A DNA stretch of 64,000 nt from Variovorax paradoxus EPS (GCF_000184745.1 NC_014931.1:3100001-3164000); one strand, 5' to 3'. Positions 10,336-19,047 are shown, counted from the stretch's first letter. Numbers and translations are program-made. Notes: generated from the sequence alone by a model not told the origin.

Positions 10336-11049
10336 TCAGCCCATGTGGATCTGTTCGGCATCGACCTTGACCAGCGCCTTGCTGGTTACCAAGGTGTTCT
10401 TCGCATGCAGGCGCAGTGTTTCGCTTGCCTGCATGTCGATCTGGCCCGCGCGCACCTGCTCGACCTCCTCGGTCAGGCGAAAGCTCGAACGCGTGAGCAC
10501 GCTCAGCCGGTCGAGCACGGTCTCCAGCGTGCGGCCCACGAAGCGCGCGACCAGCGTGGTCACGCGCACTTCGGCGCCGCGGTAGTCCATGTCTGCGATG
10601 TCCAGACGCGCCTTCTGCGCCTGCAGCGTCAGCGTGGGCGCATCCAGTGCGATGCGCCCCTGGCGCGAGCTGATGGTGAGGTCGCCGTCGGTGACGATGC
10701 GCGACTGGCTCGCATCCGCCTGCGTGACGACCGCGATCAGGTAGAGCTGGTCGCGGTGCGGGCCGGCCACCAGCACGGTGTCGCCCGGGCTGGGCTGCAG
10801 CAGGCAGCTTGCGGCGCGAGGACAGTGCCAGCGTTCGCCGCCGTCCTGCGGTGCGACAAGAAAGCCGCCGCCGCCGGCCAGCGCTTGAACCACCGTGCCG
10901 AGCGCGCTGCCCGTCCATGGCGAGACGGCTGTCGCGGAGGAGGGCAGCGGCTTGCGCAGCAGCGCCTGCATGTCGGGAGAGGGCGTGTCGTCGCCGGCTG
11001 CAACGCCGACGACGGCCCGGGCGGATTCGCGAATGGCGCGATGAGTCAT
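10336..11049 (-). CDS. DUF3540 protein of the T6SS accessory unit, copy 1
   Basis: 237 residues, DUF3540 family; biochemical role unknown. The N-terminal 60 residues are low in structure, then comes a segment rich in beta-strand patterns (PGDTVLVAG, QLYLIAVV, DGDLTISSRQGRIALDAPTLTLQAQ) that resembles the repetitive strands of VgrG needles, and a helical C-terminus ending KVDAEQIHMG. The same ending occurs in the second copy (40534-41253). It overlaps the pentapeptide gene by four bases (ATGA), so the two are translated together. Its constant presence beside vgrG and DUF4150 suggests a spike-associated structural or loading role, which is inference. Confidence 0.82.
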   Translation of the reverse strand: MTHRAIRESARAVVGVAAGDDTPSPDMQALLRKPLPSSATAVSPWTGSALGTVVQALAGGGGFLVAPQDGGERWHCPRAASCLLQPSPGDTVLVAGPHRDQLYLIAVVTQADASQSRIVTDGDLTISSRQGRIALDAPTLTLQAQKARLDIADMDYRGAEVRVTTLVARFVGRTLETVLDRLSVLTRSSFRLTEEVEQVRAGQIDMQASETLRLHAKNTLVTSKALVKVDAEQIHMG

Positions 11050-12170
11050 GGGGCGGTGTCTTTCGGGTCGGGCGGCAAGGGCCGCCCGAAGGTGTCGCGG
11101 CCGGCACGTCGCGGACGGCTCGCGCGGGCGGCCGAGAAGCGCTCGGCCTCGAACAGCGCGGGATCGCTGTCGAGCACGCCGAGGCGGTCGCTCCAGCGCG
11201 TGCCGTCTTCGACGGCACGGTGCAATTGCGTGCGCTGGAAGGTGGCGCCGCGCATGTCGGCACCGCGCAGGTCGGCATAGGAGAAGTCCGCGTAGACCAG
11301 CTGGCTGCGCGCGAACGAAGCGCGGTGGCAGCGCGCGCGGTGGAACACGCATTGCCCGAGCTGTGCGTCCGAGAGGTCCGCCTCGGCCAGCAGCGCATCG
11401 ACCCAGATGCTCTGCGCGAAGTGCCCGCCGCGGCAGTCGGCGCCGCGCAGGTCCGCCTCCGGAAAAAGGCATTGGGGCGCATGCACGCCCGCGAGCACCG
11501 CGCGTTCCAGCTTCGCGCCCTTGAAGTTGCATTGCGTGAGCCGCGCGCCCTTGAAGTTGCAGCCCGCGAGGTCCGCGTCGATGAACTGGCAGAGGTGGAA
11601 CTGCTGCGCCGAGAAGTCCTGCGCTGCCAGGTCGGCCTCGCTGAAGATCACGTTGTGAAAGCTCGCGGCCTTGAAGCTCGCGCCGCGCAGCCCGGCGCGG
11701 TAGTAGACGGTGGTGTCGAGCCGCACGCCGTCGAAGTGCGCCGCGTCGAGCGTCGATTCGCCGAACACGGTCTTGGTGAGGTCGGCGCGGTCGAAGCGCG
11801 CCGCATCCAGCGTGCTCTTGTGGAAGGCCGCGAGGTCCAGGCGTGCCGTCGCGAAGTCGGCGCCCTGCAAGGTCGATTCGCTGAAGGCCACGCGCGTCAT
11901 CGTCGCGCCCCGCAGGCTTGCCTGCGAGAGGCTGCACTTGTGGAAGGCCGCACGCTGCAGGTCTGCTGCGTCGAGCCGCGCACCGTCGAAGCGGCAGGTG
12001 TCGAACATCGACTCGGCCAGTTGCGTGCCTTCGAAGCTCGCCTGCGAGAAATCGCATTCGCCGAAGGTGCCGCCGCGCAGGTCGAGGTGATCGAGGCGCA
12101 TGCCCTTGAAATCCTGGCCCTTGATGAACTCGCCGCCGCGAACCTTCTGTGCCAACGCATCCGGCGTCAT
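11046..12170 (-). CDS. Pentapeptide-repeat protein of the T6SS accessory unit, copy 1
   Basis: 374 residues, almost entirely made of A(D/N)LxX-type pentapeptide repeats from about residue 20 to 325 (for example LDLRGGTFGECDF, ADLAGCNFKGARL). Such repeats fold into a right-handed quadrilateral beta-helix. The C-terminal 50 residues are basic and non-repetitive. No signal peptide or membrane segment. The start ATG overlaps the stop of the DUF2169 gene (ATGA at 12167-12170), and its own stop overlaps the DUF3540 start. Pentapeptide proteins can mimic DNA or act as scaffolds. Here, the T6SS context favours a spike-associated structural or cargo role, but nothing in the sequence proves it. Its partner copy is 39419-40537. 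Confidence 0.87.
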   Translation of the reverse strand: MTPDALAQKVRGGEFIKGQDFKGMRLDHLDLRGGTFGECDFSQASFEGTQLAESMFDTCRFDGARLDAADLQRAAFHKCSLSQASLRGATMTRVAFSESTLQGADFATARLDLAAFHKSTLDAARFDRADLTKTVFGESTLDAAHFDGVRLDTTVYYRAGLRGASFKAASFHNVIFSEADLAAQDFSAQQFHLCQFIDADLAGCNFKGARLTQCNFKGAKLERAVLAGVHAPQCLFPEADLRGADCRGGHFAQSIWVDALLAEADLSDAQLGQCVFHRARCHRASFARSQLVYADFSYADLRGADMRGATFQRTQLHRAVEDGTRWSDRLGVLDSDPALFEAERFSAARASRPRRAGRDTFGRPLPPDPKDTAP

Positions 12171-14824
12171 CGCGCCGGTTCCGCCGCACGCCGCGGGACG
12201 GTCTTGGCCTGTTCGATGTAGGCGCCGCGGGTTTCGGTGACGGTGTCGATCAGCGCTTGCGACACGTCGGCGCGAAAGAGATTGGCGTCGCGCAGGTCGA
12301 CGCCGGCGAGCGTCGCTTTCTGGAGGCTTGCGTTCATGAGGTTGGCGCCGCGCAGCGACGCATGGGTCAGGTCGGCGCGGATGAACAGGCTCTCCGGCGC
12401 ATCGACAAGGCTCAGGTCCGCGCCCACGAGGCTGCAGCCCGAGAGGTCGCAGGTGTCCAGCGTGGCGCGGGTCAGGCGCGCACCGTCGAGCACCATGTCG
12501 CGCAGGCTGCACTGCAGGAGCGTTGCATCCTGGAAGTCGACGGTGCGCAGGCTGCTGGTGCCGACGAAGCAGGTGGTCTTGAGCGTGGCCGCGGCGAAGG
12601 TGATGCCGTGATCGCCGGCAGTGTGAACCCAGGCGCAGGCCTCGAGATGCGCCTGCGAAAAATCCAGGCGCTCGACCACGGAGGAGATCAGGCCGAACTT
12701 GTGCAGGCGCGCCGCGCGAAAGCTGCAGTCGATCAGCCGGCTCTGCTCGAGCAGCGTCACGTAGTCGAAGTGCGCGCGATCGAAGCGGCAGTTCTGGAAG
12801 TGCATGCCGAAGAGGTTCAGTTGCGACAGGCGCGCATCCGAGAAGTCGCAGTCGTCGAAGCGGGTTTTCTCGATCGTCGTTTCATCGAAATGCGCGCGCG
12901 CGAACGAGGTGTGCGCGCAATGCGCAAGGCTCAGGTTGGCGCCGCGCAGCACGCAGCCGGCGAGCGACGCACCTGCCAGCCGCGCGCGGACCAGCACGGC
13001 TTCGGTGGCGTCGGCATCGTCGAGCCGTGCGCCGCACAGGTCCGCACTCTCGAGCAGCGTGCGGTGCAGGCGGGCGCTGCGCAGGTCCATGTGCGAAAGG
13101 TCGGCGCCTGTCAGGTCCATGCCGGAGAGATCGCGGGTGGTGGACATGAGCGCCTGTACGCGTGCCCGTGCTTCACCGGCGCGTTCGACGGTCATGGCAT
13201 CGGCCGCGGACTGGTGCTGCGCACCGAGCCGGTACATGTCGATCAGGCCGCGACGGCCGCTCTCGGCGGTCTTCGCAAGATCAGCCTCCTGGGCCGGTGA
13301 CATGGGCGCGGTGCGCGTGGCCGGGGCGATGCCCCGCATGCCCTGCATCAGCGCCCTGGCATCGAACGTGGGCGGACCTTTGGCCTGGCCGCCGTTCGCA
13401 TCGGCCACGAGCGCGCGGCTGTCGAAACCCACCTTGCGCGATTCCACCGCATTGGCCTCGGCCATCTGCGCGAGTTCGCGACGCGCGGCGTCGAGTTTCT
13501 GTTCCTGTTCGCGCTCGTAGACCTTGGTGCGCTGCATGAACTCGGGCAGCTCGTTCAGCGTCGGCATCTTCGTGAAGGGCTCGGGCGATGCGCGCTCCTT
13601 GAAGTGGCGTGGCTTGTGGCCGAGGTCGAGCGCCTGCTGCGTGAGGTCTTGCCGCAGTGCGTCTCCGCGCTCGCGCATGTTGCGCACGAGCACGGACTCT
13701 TCCTCCTCCATCTGGTCGACCCACAGGCCGATGGCTTCGGCGGGCAGCAACTCGTCGTCGCGGAACATGTAGAGGCCGCCGGTCTCGGGATCGCAGCGGC
13801 GCTGCAGGATCGCGAAGTAGTGTTCGAGTGGCCGCGCGGTTTCGGCGGCGGACTCGATCGCCGGCATCACGTGCGTGATGTCGGCCGCGTCGTCCTCGGC
13901 GATGGCGGTTTCGCCATGCCAGATCAGCGCGACCTGCGCCAGGTGCGGAAAGAACCACGCCGTGGTGAGCCGCAGCGCTACCTCTTCGAAGCGCTCGGGC
14001 TCGGCCTGACCCGAGGCGCCCTTGCGTGCGATGAAGGCGCGCGCGCGCCAGTCAGGCAAGCGGCCGCGCTGTACCGACAGGGTGGGGTGCATGTTCCACA
14101 CCTCGTAGGGCGTGCCGCCCGGAATGCGGTCGTGGTCCGGCCAGCGCTGCTCGGGCGATGCGGCGTTGAAGAGGCGCCAGTCCATGTCCTCCGAAAAACC
14201 GGGGAAGAGGTTGTCGCGCCAGTGCGCGTCGTAGTGCTTGCCGATCAGGCGCATGCGGCTGGGCCAGCTCACGTCCATCGCGCCGAAGCACGCGGGCTCC
14301 GGCTGCCGCGAGGGCAGGTCGATGCGGCGCTGCGGATGCTCGACATTGGGCAGGCGCTGCACCAGCAGGTCGTTCATCAGTTCGGGCGCATGGCCGATGC
14401 CCAGCGGGTTGTCGGCGAAGGCGGGGCCGCCGAAGGCGCGGGTCCAGTCCAGGCGCATCGATTCGAAGGGCTGCGGCGCGGTCGCCCGGCCATCGAGCCA
14501 GAAGCGGTCGCCGAACACCACGAGCTGCCGGCTCAGCGCGCCGACGTTCAGCGCGACGGCGCAGGCGGTCTTTTCCTTTTGATGATGCGTGTACGCATGG
14601 CCCGTCGCAAGGAATTCGGCGCATGCCTTGGGCATGCCGAGATCGAGCACCCCCGTGGGACCCAGTTCATTGGAGACCGCCTTCCAGAACTCGGGCTCGG
14701 GCAGCAGCACGGGTGTTTCGTCCATGGCGACCATGCCCATGCAAGTCACGCCAAGCCGCTGGTGGCCGGCGCGCAGGAAAGGGCGCGTGATGATGCTCAG
14801 CCGCAGGGGTTTGACGGTCTTCAC
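12167..14824 (-). CDS. DUF2169 adaptor-like domain fused to pentapeptide repeats, copy 1
   Basis: 885 residues. The N-terminal part (about 1-310; starts KTVKPLRLSIITRPF and contains VFGDRFW and FESMRLDWTRAFGG) is a DUF2169 domain, a family with a characterised member (Atu3641) acting as adaptor/chaperone that loads an effector and a DUF4150 tip onto VgrG. A helical, charged middle (about 400-550) follows, then pentapeptide repeats from about 560 to 850. I chose the GTG at 14824, 13 bases after the previous stop, because it aligns with the ATG start of the second copy (36756-39422, 888 residues); the ribosome site is weak. The fusion of adaptor and beta-helix in one chain is notable. Whether the repeats are the cargo, a coupling rod or a protective sleeve cannot be read from sequence. 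Confidence 0.88.
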   Translation of the reverse strand: MKTVKPLRLSIITRPFLRAGHQRLGVTCMGMVAMDETPVLLPEPEFWKAVSNELGPTGVLDLGMPKACAEFLATGHAYTHHQKEKTACAVALNVGALSRQLVVFGDRFWLDGRATAPQPFESMRLDWTRAFGGPAFADNPLGIGHAPELMNDLLVQRLPNVEHPQRRIDLPSRQPEPACFGAMDVSWPSRMRLIGKHYDAHWRDNLFPGFSEDMDWRLFNAASPEQRWPDHDRIPGGTPYEVWNMHPTLSVQRGRLPDWRARAFIARKGASGQAEPERFEEVALRLTTAWFFPHLAQVALIWHGETAIAEDDAADITHVMPAIESAAETARPLEHYFAILQRRCDPETGGLYMFRDDELLPAEAIGLWVDQMEEEESVLVRNMRERGDALRQDLTQQALDLGHKPRHFKERASPEPFTKMPTLNELPEFMQRTKVYEREQEQKLDAARRELAQMAEANAVESRKVGFDSRALVADANGGQAKGPPTFDARALMQGMRGIAPATRTAPMSPAQEADLAKTAESGRRGLIDMYRLGAQHQSAADAMTVERAGEARARVQALMSTTRDLSGMDLTGADLSHMDLRSARLHRTLLESADLCGARLDDADATEAVLVRARLAGASLAGCVLRGANLSLAHCAHTSFARAHFDETTIEKTRFDDCDFSDARLSQLNLFGMHFQNCRFDRAHFDYVTLLEQSRLIDCSFRAARLHKFGLISSVVERLDFSQAHLEACAWVHTAGDHGITFAAATLKTTCFVGTSSLRTVDFQDATLLQCSLRDMVLDGARLTRATLDTCDLSGCSLVGADLSLVDAPESLFIRADLTHASLRGANLMNASLQKATLAGVDLRDANLFRADVSQALIDTVTETRGAYIEQAKTVPRRAAEPAR

Positions 14825-14837
14825 GGCGAGGCTTGCA

Positions 14838-15263
14838 TCAACCCGCGGCGCGCGCGATTTCGAGCGGCGTGCGGGTGCGGTCGATGGCCAGGCTGGACGC
14901 ATCGTGAGGGTCGCGCAGCAGGTGCACCCGCGTGCCCGCAATGCAGAACTGCGGCAGCAGGGCTTCGTCGACCAGCGTGCGCACGACGGCCGGGTTCGAG
15001 CCGCCCGCTCCGTCGAACACCTTCAGCGACATCTCGACCGCCAGCACCGTCTGCCCCTGCGAGCCGCCGCGCGTGAGTTCGTGCGCCGAGCGCTTGACCG
15101 ATTCGACGATGGCCTCCGCCGGAACGCCGTGCTGTGCCAGGCGCTTCCAGGTCTTCTCTTCGGCCGAATAGATGCGGTTCTCGCGCGAGGCGACGATCGC
15201 CACCGACACGGCGGTCACGATCACCGCGCTCATCACGACGGCGAAGACGATCCAGAGCAGCAT
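14838..15263 (-). CDS. Small single-span membrane protein, DUF3592-like, copy 1
   Basis: 141 residues with one strong N-terminal membrane segment (about 2-26, LLWIVFAVVMSAVIVTAVSV) and then a soluble domain. The soluble part has a beta-rich pattern that ends in RTLVDEALLPQF, GTRVHLLRDP, SLAIDRTRTPLEI, resembling DUF3592-type proteins that finish with a strand reading V-x-Y-x-P followed by A-x-x-D. I take the ATG at 15263, one base after the vgrG stop; longer in-frame starts would read through vgrG. The counterpart at 36310-36759 has the same layout and neighbours. Function unknown. A membrane protein held constantly between vgrG and the DUF2169 gene could be an immunity-like or docking component, but this is speculation. 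Confidence 0.78.
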   Translation of the reverse strand: MLLWIVFAVVMSAVIVTAVSVAIVASRENRIYSAEEKTWKRLAQHGVPAEAIVESVKRSAHELTRGGSQGQTVLAVEMSLKVFDGAGGSNPAVVRTLVDEALLPQFCIAGTRVHLLRDPHDASSLAIDRTRTPLEIARAAG

Positions 15264-15264
15264 T

Positions 15265-17610
15265 TCAAACCACAAGGGTGAGCACCTTGAACTTCGCGGC
15301 CAGGCCGCCGGTGGCGATGAGCATGCCCTTGTTCGCAATGGCCAGGCCCTTGGCGCTGACTTCGAGCGGCTTGTTCTTCAGCGAGAAGACGGCCGTGTCG
15401 ATCTTCACGGTCGCGATCTGCGCATTGAGCCCGGCGTAGTACTGCAGGCGCGCGCCCCACACGTCGAACGACATGCCCACCAGGCTGATGCGAAGGCCCA
15501 CCCCGCCCGCGCGGAACAGCCGCCAGTCGCTGCTCTTGGCGTAGTTGTTGATGTAGGTGGCGGAGTTGTTGGTGTAGTTGACCGTCAGGTTGTTGTAGGT
15601 GGTCGACGTCGTGTTGTAGGTCGTCGTGTTGATGACGTGCTGCGTCGTGTTGTGGATGTGGTTGGTGGTGTTGAAGGTCACGTCCGGCGAGGTGTGCACC
15701 GTCGGGCCGGTGACCGTGGTGGTCGAGGGGCCGTTGACCAGCACCGTGTTCGAGGTGTTGATCGTGTCGTTGCGGCCCGCGCTCACGAAGCGGATTTCCT
15801 GTCCGTCGATGGTGCCGTTGAAGCCCCCGGTGATGGCGAGCCGGACGCCGCCGGTGATGGTGTCGTTCAGCCCGCCGCTGAGCATGCGCGTCTTGCCGCC
15901 GGAGATCGTCTGGTTCACGCCGCCGCTGATGGTCTCGCCGAAGCCTCCCGCCACGTCGCGGGTGTCGCCGCCGGTGATGGTTTCCTTCGCACCCGCGGTG
16001 ATGTCGCGCGTCTCGCCGCTCTGGTAGGTGGCCGACTCATGGCCCTTGATCAGGGTGGTGCGGGTGCCGCCGGTGGTGTGGGTCTCGTCGGCCTCGACCT
16101 CCACGTCGAGGTTGCGCTCGGCGTGCAGCAGGATCTGTTCGGCGCCCGTGCGGTCTTCGAAGCGCAGCATGTTGGCCTGGTTGGCCGCGCCGCCGGTGCT
16201 CGAGCGCGTGAGGATGCCGCTGGCCGTGGCGTTGGCGGGCAGCTCCCAGGGCGGCATCTGGTCGCTGTTGTAGACGCGGCCGGTGATGATGGGGCGATCG
16301 GGTTCGCCACCGATGAAATCGACGATCACTTCCTGGCCCACGCGCGGCATGTGCATGGTGCCGTAGTTGGCGCCGGCCCAGTTGCTCGACACGCGCACCC
16401 AGCAGGAGCTGTTCTCGTCGGACTGGCCATAGCGGTCCCAGCGGAACTGCAGCTTCACGCGGCCGAAGCGGTCGGTCCAGATCTCCTCGGGTCCGACGAC
16501 GGTGGCGGTCTGCGGGCCGTTGGTGCGCGGCTTGGGCGTCTTGCGCGCGGGGCGGTAGGCAACAGTGGAGGGCAGCACGGTGAAGTCGAATTCGCACACC
16601 GATTCCGCGCTGCCGCCGCTCGAATACTCGGGCTCCTGCAGGTCGTAGCGAGTCTCGGTGACCAGGTACTCGCGGTTGTCGGACTCGCGCGGGCAGTGCG
16701 TCATCTGGAACAGGTAACCCGGTGCCATGCCCAGGACGTTGGTGTGTCCCGAAGCCAGTTCGTGCGCGCACTGCAACTCCTGCAGACGGACCTTGGCGTA
16801 AGCATCGCCTTGCCCGTGCTCGCTGTAGCCGCCGAGCCATTCGTAGACTTCGTAGGTCGAATGCTCGTGGCCCTTCGGGTCTTGCTGCACGCTTTGCAGC
16901 GAGGCGCGCGACTTCTTGAAATCGAAGTCGTCGAGCATCACGCGGCCCGAGGTGATCTGCTCGGAGATGCGCCACCGGTCGATGCACGGCTCCATCGCGT
17001 TGACCACGCGGTCGCGCGGACGGTAGGGAATGGTCGCGTAACCCGCCAGCCTGGCGTAGCCGCCGGTGTCATCGGCCAGCACCAGAAGGTGCGCGCCGTT
17101 GCTGTGCTCGAAGTGATAGGCGATGCCTTCGTGCTCCATGAGGCGGCTCACGAAGGCGAAGTCGCTCTCCTGATACTGCACGCAATATTCCCACGGGCGG
17201 TAGTTGCCCGTCAGGCGCTTCTCGAACTGAAAGCCGTACTTGCCCAGCACATCGTCGAGTACCTCGGGCACGCTCTTGTTCTGGAAGATGCGGCAGTCGG
17301 TGGTGCGCGTGAGGTACCAGAGCCAGGGCTGCACCAGCGCGCGGTAGATGTAGTGGCGGCCGGTTTCGTTGGCGCGGCCCACGAGTTCGAAGCGCACCAC
17401 GGTGCCGTTGAGAAAACGCGGTGCGCCGCCGTCCTGCAGCTCGATGGTGAGCGATGTGCCCAGCAGCGTCTTCAGGTCGAGGCTGAAGCTCGTGCTGACC
17501 ATGTCCACCTCGAACTCGAACAGTCGCGAGAGGCCTTCGTGCCCACGCATGGCGCGGAATTTGAGGTGCTCTGCACCGAGTGCGGTGTGGACCTGAACGG
17601 TACGCGTCAT
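15265..17610 (-). CDS. vgrG: VgrG (TssI) spike protein 1
   Basis: 781 residues. The gp27-like base covers about 1-370 (FQNKSVPEVLDDVLGKYGF, WEYCVQYQESDFAFVSRLME), and a gp5-like OB domain about 375-455 (EEIWTDRFGRVKLQF, MPRVGQEVIVDFIGG, GRVYNSDQMPPW). From 533 to 606 there are 8-residue repeats of the VxGxxxxx type known from the T4 gp5 needle (ITGGDTRD, ISGGVNQT, ITGGVRLA). Residues 640-690 are very rich in Asn and Thr (NTTTYNTTSTTYNN), and a hydrophobic tail ends FKVLTLVV. It would trimerise, sit on Hcp and carry the DUF4150 tip. First gene of the minus-strand accessory unit; divergent from tssA. Confidence 0.95.
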   Translation of the reverse strand: MTRTVQVHTALGAEHLKFRAMRGHEGLSRLFEFEVDMVSTSFSLDLKTLLGTSLTIELQDGGAPRFLNGTVVRFELVGRANETGRHYIYRALVQPWLWYLTRTTDCRIFQNKSVPEVLDDVLGKYGFQFEKRLTGNYRPWEYCVQYQESDFAFVSRLMEHEGIAYHFEHSNGAHLLVLADDTGGYARLAGYATIPYRPRDRVVNAMEPCIDRWRISEQITSGRVMLDDFDFKKSRASLQSVQQDPKGHEHSTYEVYEWLGGYSEHGQGDAYAKVRLQELQCAHELASGHTNVLGMAPGYLFQMTHCPRESDNREYLVTETRYDLQEPEYSSGGSAESVCEFDFTVLPSTVAYRPARKTPKPRTNGPQTATVVGPEEIWTDRFGRVKLQFRWDRYGQSDENSSCWVRVSSNWAGANYGTMHMPRVGQEVIVDFIGGEPDRPIITGRVYNSDQMPPWELPANATASGILTRSSTGGAANQANMLRFEDRTGAEQILLHAERNLDVEVEADETHTTGGTRTTLIKGHESATYQSGETRDITAGAKETITGGDTRDVAGGFGETISGGVNQTISGGKTRMLSGGLNDTITGGVRLAITGGFNGTIDGQEIRFVSAGRNDTINTSNTVLVNGPSTTTVTGPTVHTSPDVTFNTTNHIHNTTQHVINTTTYNTTSTTYNNLTVNYTNNSATYINNYAKSSDWRLFRAGGVGLRISLVGMSFDVWGARLQYYAGLNAQIATVKIDTAVFSLKNKPLEVSAKGLAIANKGMLIATGGLAAKFKVLTLVV

Positions 17611-17952
17611 TCGGAATTTCCCTGACCCTTGGAGCTTGTTGCGGTTGCAAGCCTTCGGAGGCAGTCTAGAAATTCGTTATGTCATATGCATGACGTGGGC
17701 GTGCTGCGCCGTCTGGAAATCCAACGCGCGAACAGCTTGCGGCAACGCCGCATCGAGGTCACGCGCGGCTTCCTGGAACTCGGCCTTGCGCATTCGTGTG
17801 CGGTCGTTGTAGGTCTTCTGTGTGAAGTCGAAAAGAGGTTGTAATTCTTTGGAATTCATCACGCCGAGTTGCATTCAGTTGCGGTTGACCATGCCTTCTG
17901 TTCCCCTCAAGATAACAAGTGTTGACGATGGTTAATCACAAGGGGGGACCGG
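17611..17952. promoter_or_regulatory. Divergent region between vgrG1 and tssA
   Basis: 342 bp separating the minus-strand vgrG1 unit from the plus-strand T6SS core. It must hold the tssA promoter and probably the vgrG1 promoter. It contains a 5-bp inverted repeat GTCAT/ATGAC with a 4-base spacer (17681-17685 and 17690-17694), an AGGGGGGA ribosome site at 17941-17948 for tssA, and a possible small gene (17677-17874, minus) listed separately. I looked for a -24/-12 sigma54 element because of the nearby sigma54 regulator and found none with correct spacing. Confidence 0.5.
17677..17874 (-). CDS. Possible small alpha-helical protein upstream of vgrG1 (hypothetical)
   Basis: 65 codons (60 if the second Met is used). 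Unlike the arginine-rich antisense frames of this genome, the composition looks like a real soluble helical protein (NSKELQPLFDF, ARDLDAALPQAVRALDF), with a mix of Lys, Glu, Gln and Asp. There is no good ribosome site before either Met, which is the main argument against it. If real it would be co-transcribed with vgrG1. I do not recognise a family; phasin-like helical proteins are a vague resemblance only. Confidence 0.4.
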   Translation of the reverse strand: MQLGVMNSKELQPLFDFTQKTYNDRTRMRKAEFQEAARDLDAALPQAVRALDFQTAQHAHVMHMT

Positions 17953-19047
17953 TTGTTGCCGAGTGAGATCGATTTGTTGCAGTCGCCTGTCGAAGGCCCG
18001 CTTCCTTGCGGCGAGGATCTGGAGTACGACCCCGATTTCATGGCGTTGCAACAAGCGACGACGGGCAAGCGGGAGCAACAGTTCGGAGCCACGATCATTC
18101 CGGCAGAGCCGCCCGACTGGGCCCGCGTGGAACGCATCGCCGGACAGCTGTGCGAACGCACGCGCGACCTGCGGGTGCTGGTTCCGCTGACCCTGGCATG
18201 GACCGAGACGCGTGGCCTCCCCGGCTACGTCGACGGCCTTCGGCTGGTCGACTTTGTGCTGCAGACGTTCTGGGACGAAGTGCATCCGCGCGTCATTGCC
18301 GACGGCTTCGAAGACCCGCTGCCGCGCATGAATGCGTTGGCTGCACTGGCGGAAACCGAAGGGCTCGGACGCAGCGTGCGAGATGCACGCCTGCTCGACG
18401 ATGGTGGTTCGTCGGTGAGCCTGCGGCAGGTCGAGGCCCTGCTCGATTCGAGCAAGGCCGATCAGATCGACTATCCCGGCGGCATCGGCCGCTTGCGTGA
18501 AGCGGCGCGCCGCGCGCATGAGAAAGCAACGCCCGCGGTGGTGGCCTTGCGCGCCGCGCTGGAGCTGCTGCAGCGCATTCGCGAGACTTCCGAACGCGCA
18601 CTGGGACAAAGCTGGGCGCCTGATTTCTCCCGGCTCGAACGCTCGCTTCGCACCGTGATCCAGCTGCTGCCCGAGCAGGCGCAGCCCGATCCGGCGCCGA
18701 GCCTTCCGGGGGAGAACGACATGAATCCACAAGGGACTGCGCAGTCTGTTTCGAGCGCGCAGTCCACGATCTCGGCGGCTGCAAGTGGCGGCGCAGGCCT
18801 ACGCGCACCCGGTATTAAAGAGATTGAAATATCGAGCCGTGATGATGTGCGAGTGCTGTTGGAGAAGGCTTGCGAGTACCTGGAGCGCACGGAGCCCAGT
18901 CATCCTGCGCCCATGCTGATACGGCGAGCGCAAAGACTCATGGACCTCAACTTCTTCCAGATCATCGAAGAGCTTGTGCCCGAGGGATTGCAGAAGATCG
19001 AGGGACTTGCCGGACGGCCGTTGAACGGCGGTGCCGCGCCTGAATAG
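17953..19047 (+). CDS. tssA: TssA (ImpA family) baseplate/sheath-assembly protein
   Basis: 364 residues. The N-terminal ImpA domain carries the family signature GEDLEYDPDF near residues 19-28 and the LTLAWTETRGLPGYVDGLRLV stretch. The C-terminal part is short and helical (VRVLLEKACEYLERTEPSHPAPMLIRRAQ, split here only for description), matching the short TssA class that stays at the baseplate rather than the long sheath-capping class. TssA recruits the baseplate and starts tube and sheath polymerisation. The start is TTG at 17953, four bases after AGGGGGGA; a second TTG follows directly. First gene of the block tssA-B-C-hcp-tagJ-E-F-G-clpV. Confidence 0.93.
   Translation: MLPSEIDLLQSPVEGPLPCGEDLEYDPDFMALQQATTGKREQQFGATIIPAEPPDWARVERIAGQLCERTRDLRVLVPLTLAWTETRGLPGYVDGLRLVDFVLQTFWDEVHPRVIADGFEDPLPRMNALAALAETEGLGRSVRDARLLDDGGSSVSLRQVEALLDSSKADQIDYPGGIGRLREAARRAHEKATPAVVALRAALELLQRIRETSERALGQSWAPDFSRLERSLRTVIQLLPEQAQPDPAPSLPGENDMNPQGTAQSVSSAQSTISAAASGGAGLRAPGIKEIEISSRDDVRVLLEKACEYLERTEPSHPAPMLIRRAQRLMDLNFFQIIEELVPEGLQKIEGLAGRPLNGGAAPE

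Noticed and set aside
11046..14824. Regularly spaced short repeats resembling a CRISPR-like or minisatellite array
   Set aside because: The periodicity is 15 bp, in frame with pentapeptide coding, and individual units are too different. It is protein-level repetition.
14838..15338. Longer form of the small membrane protein starting at 15338
   Set aside because: The additional 25 residues are low-complexity and read across the end of vgrG1. The ATG at 15263 starts directly before the membrane segment and matches the layout of copy 2.
17629..17642. TTGGAGC...TTGC as a sigma54 -24/-12 promoter for the T6SS core
   Set aside because: The GG to GC distance is two bases short of the required spacing, and the -24 part lacks the CACG bases.
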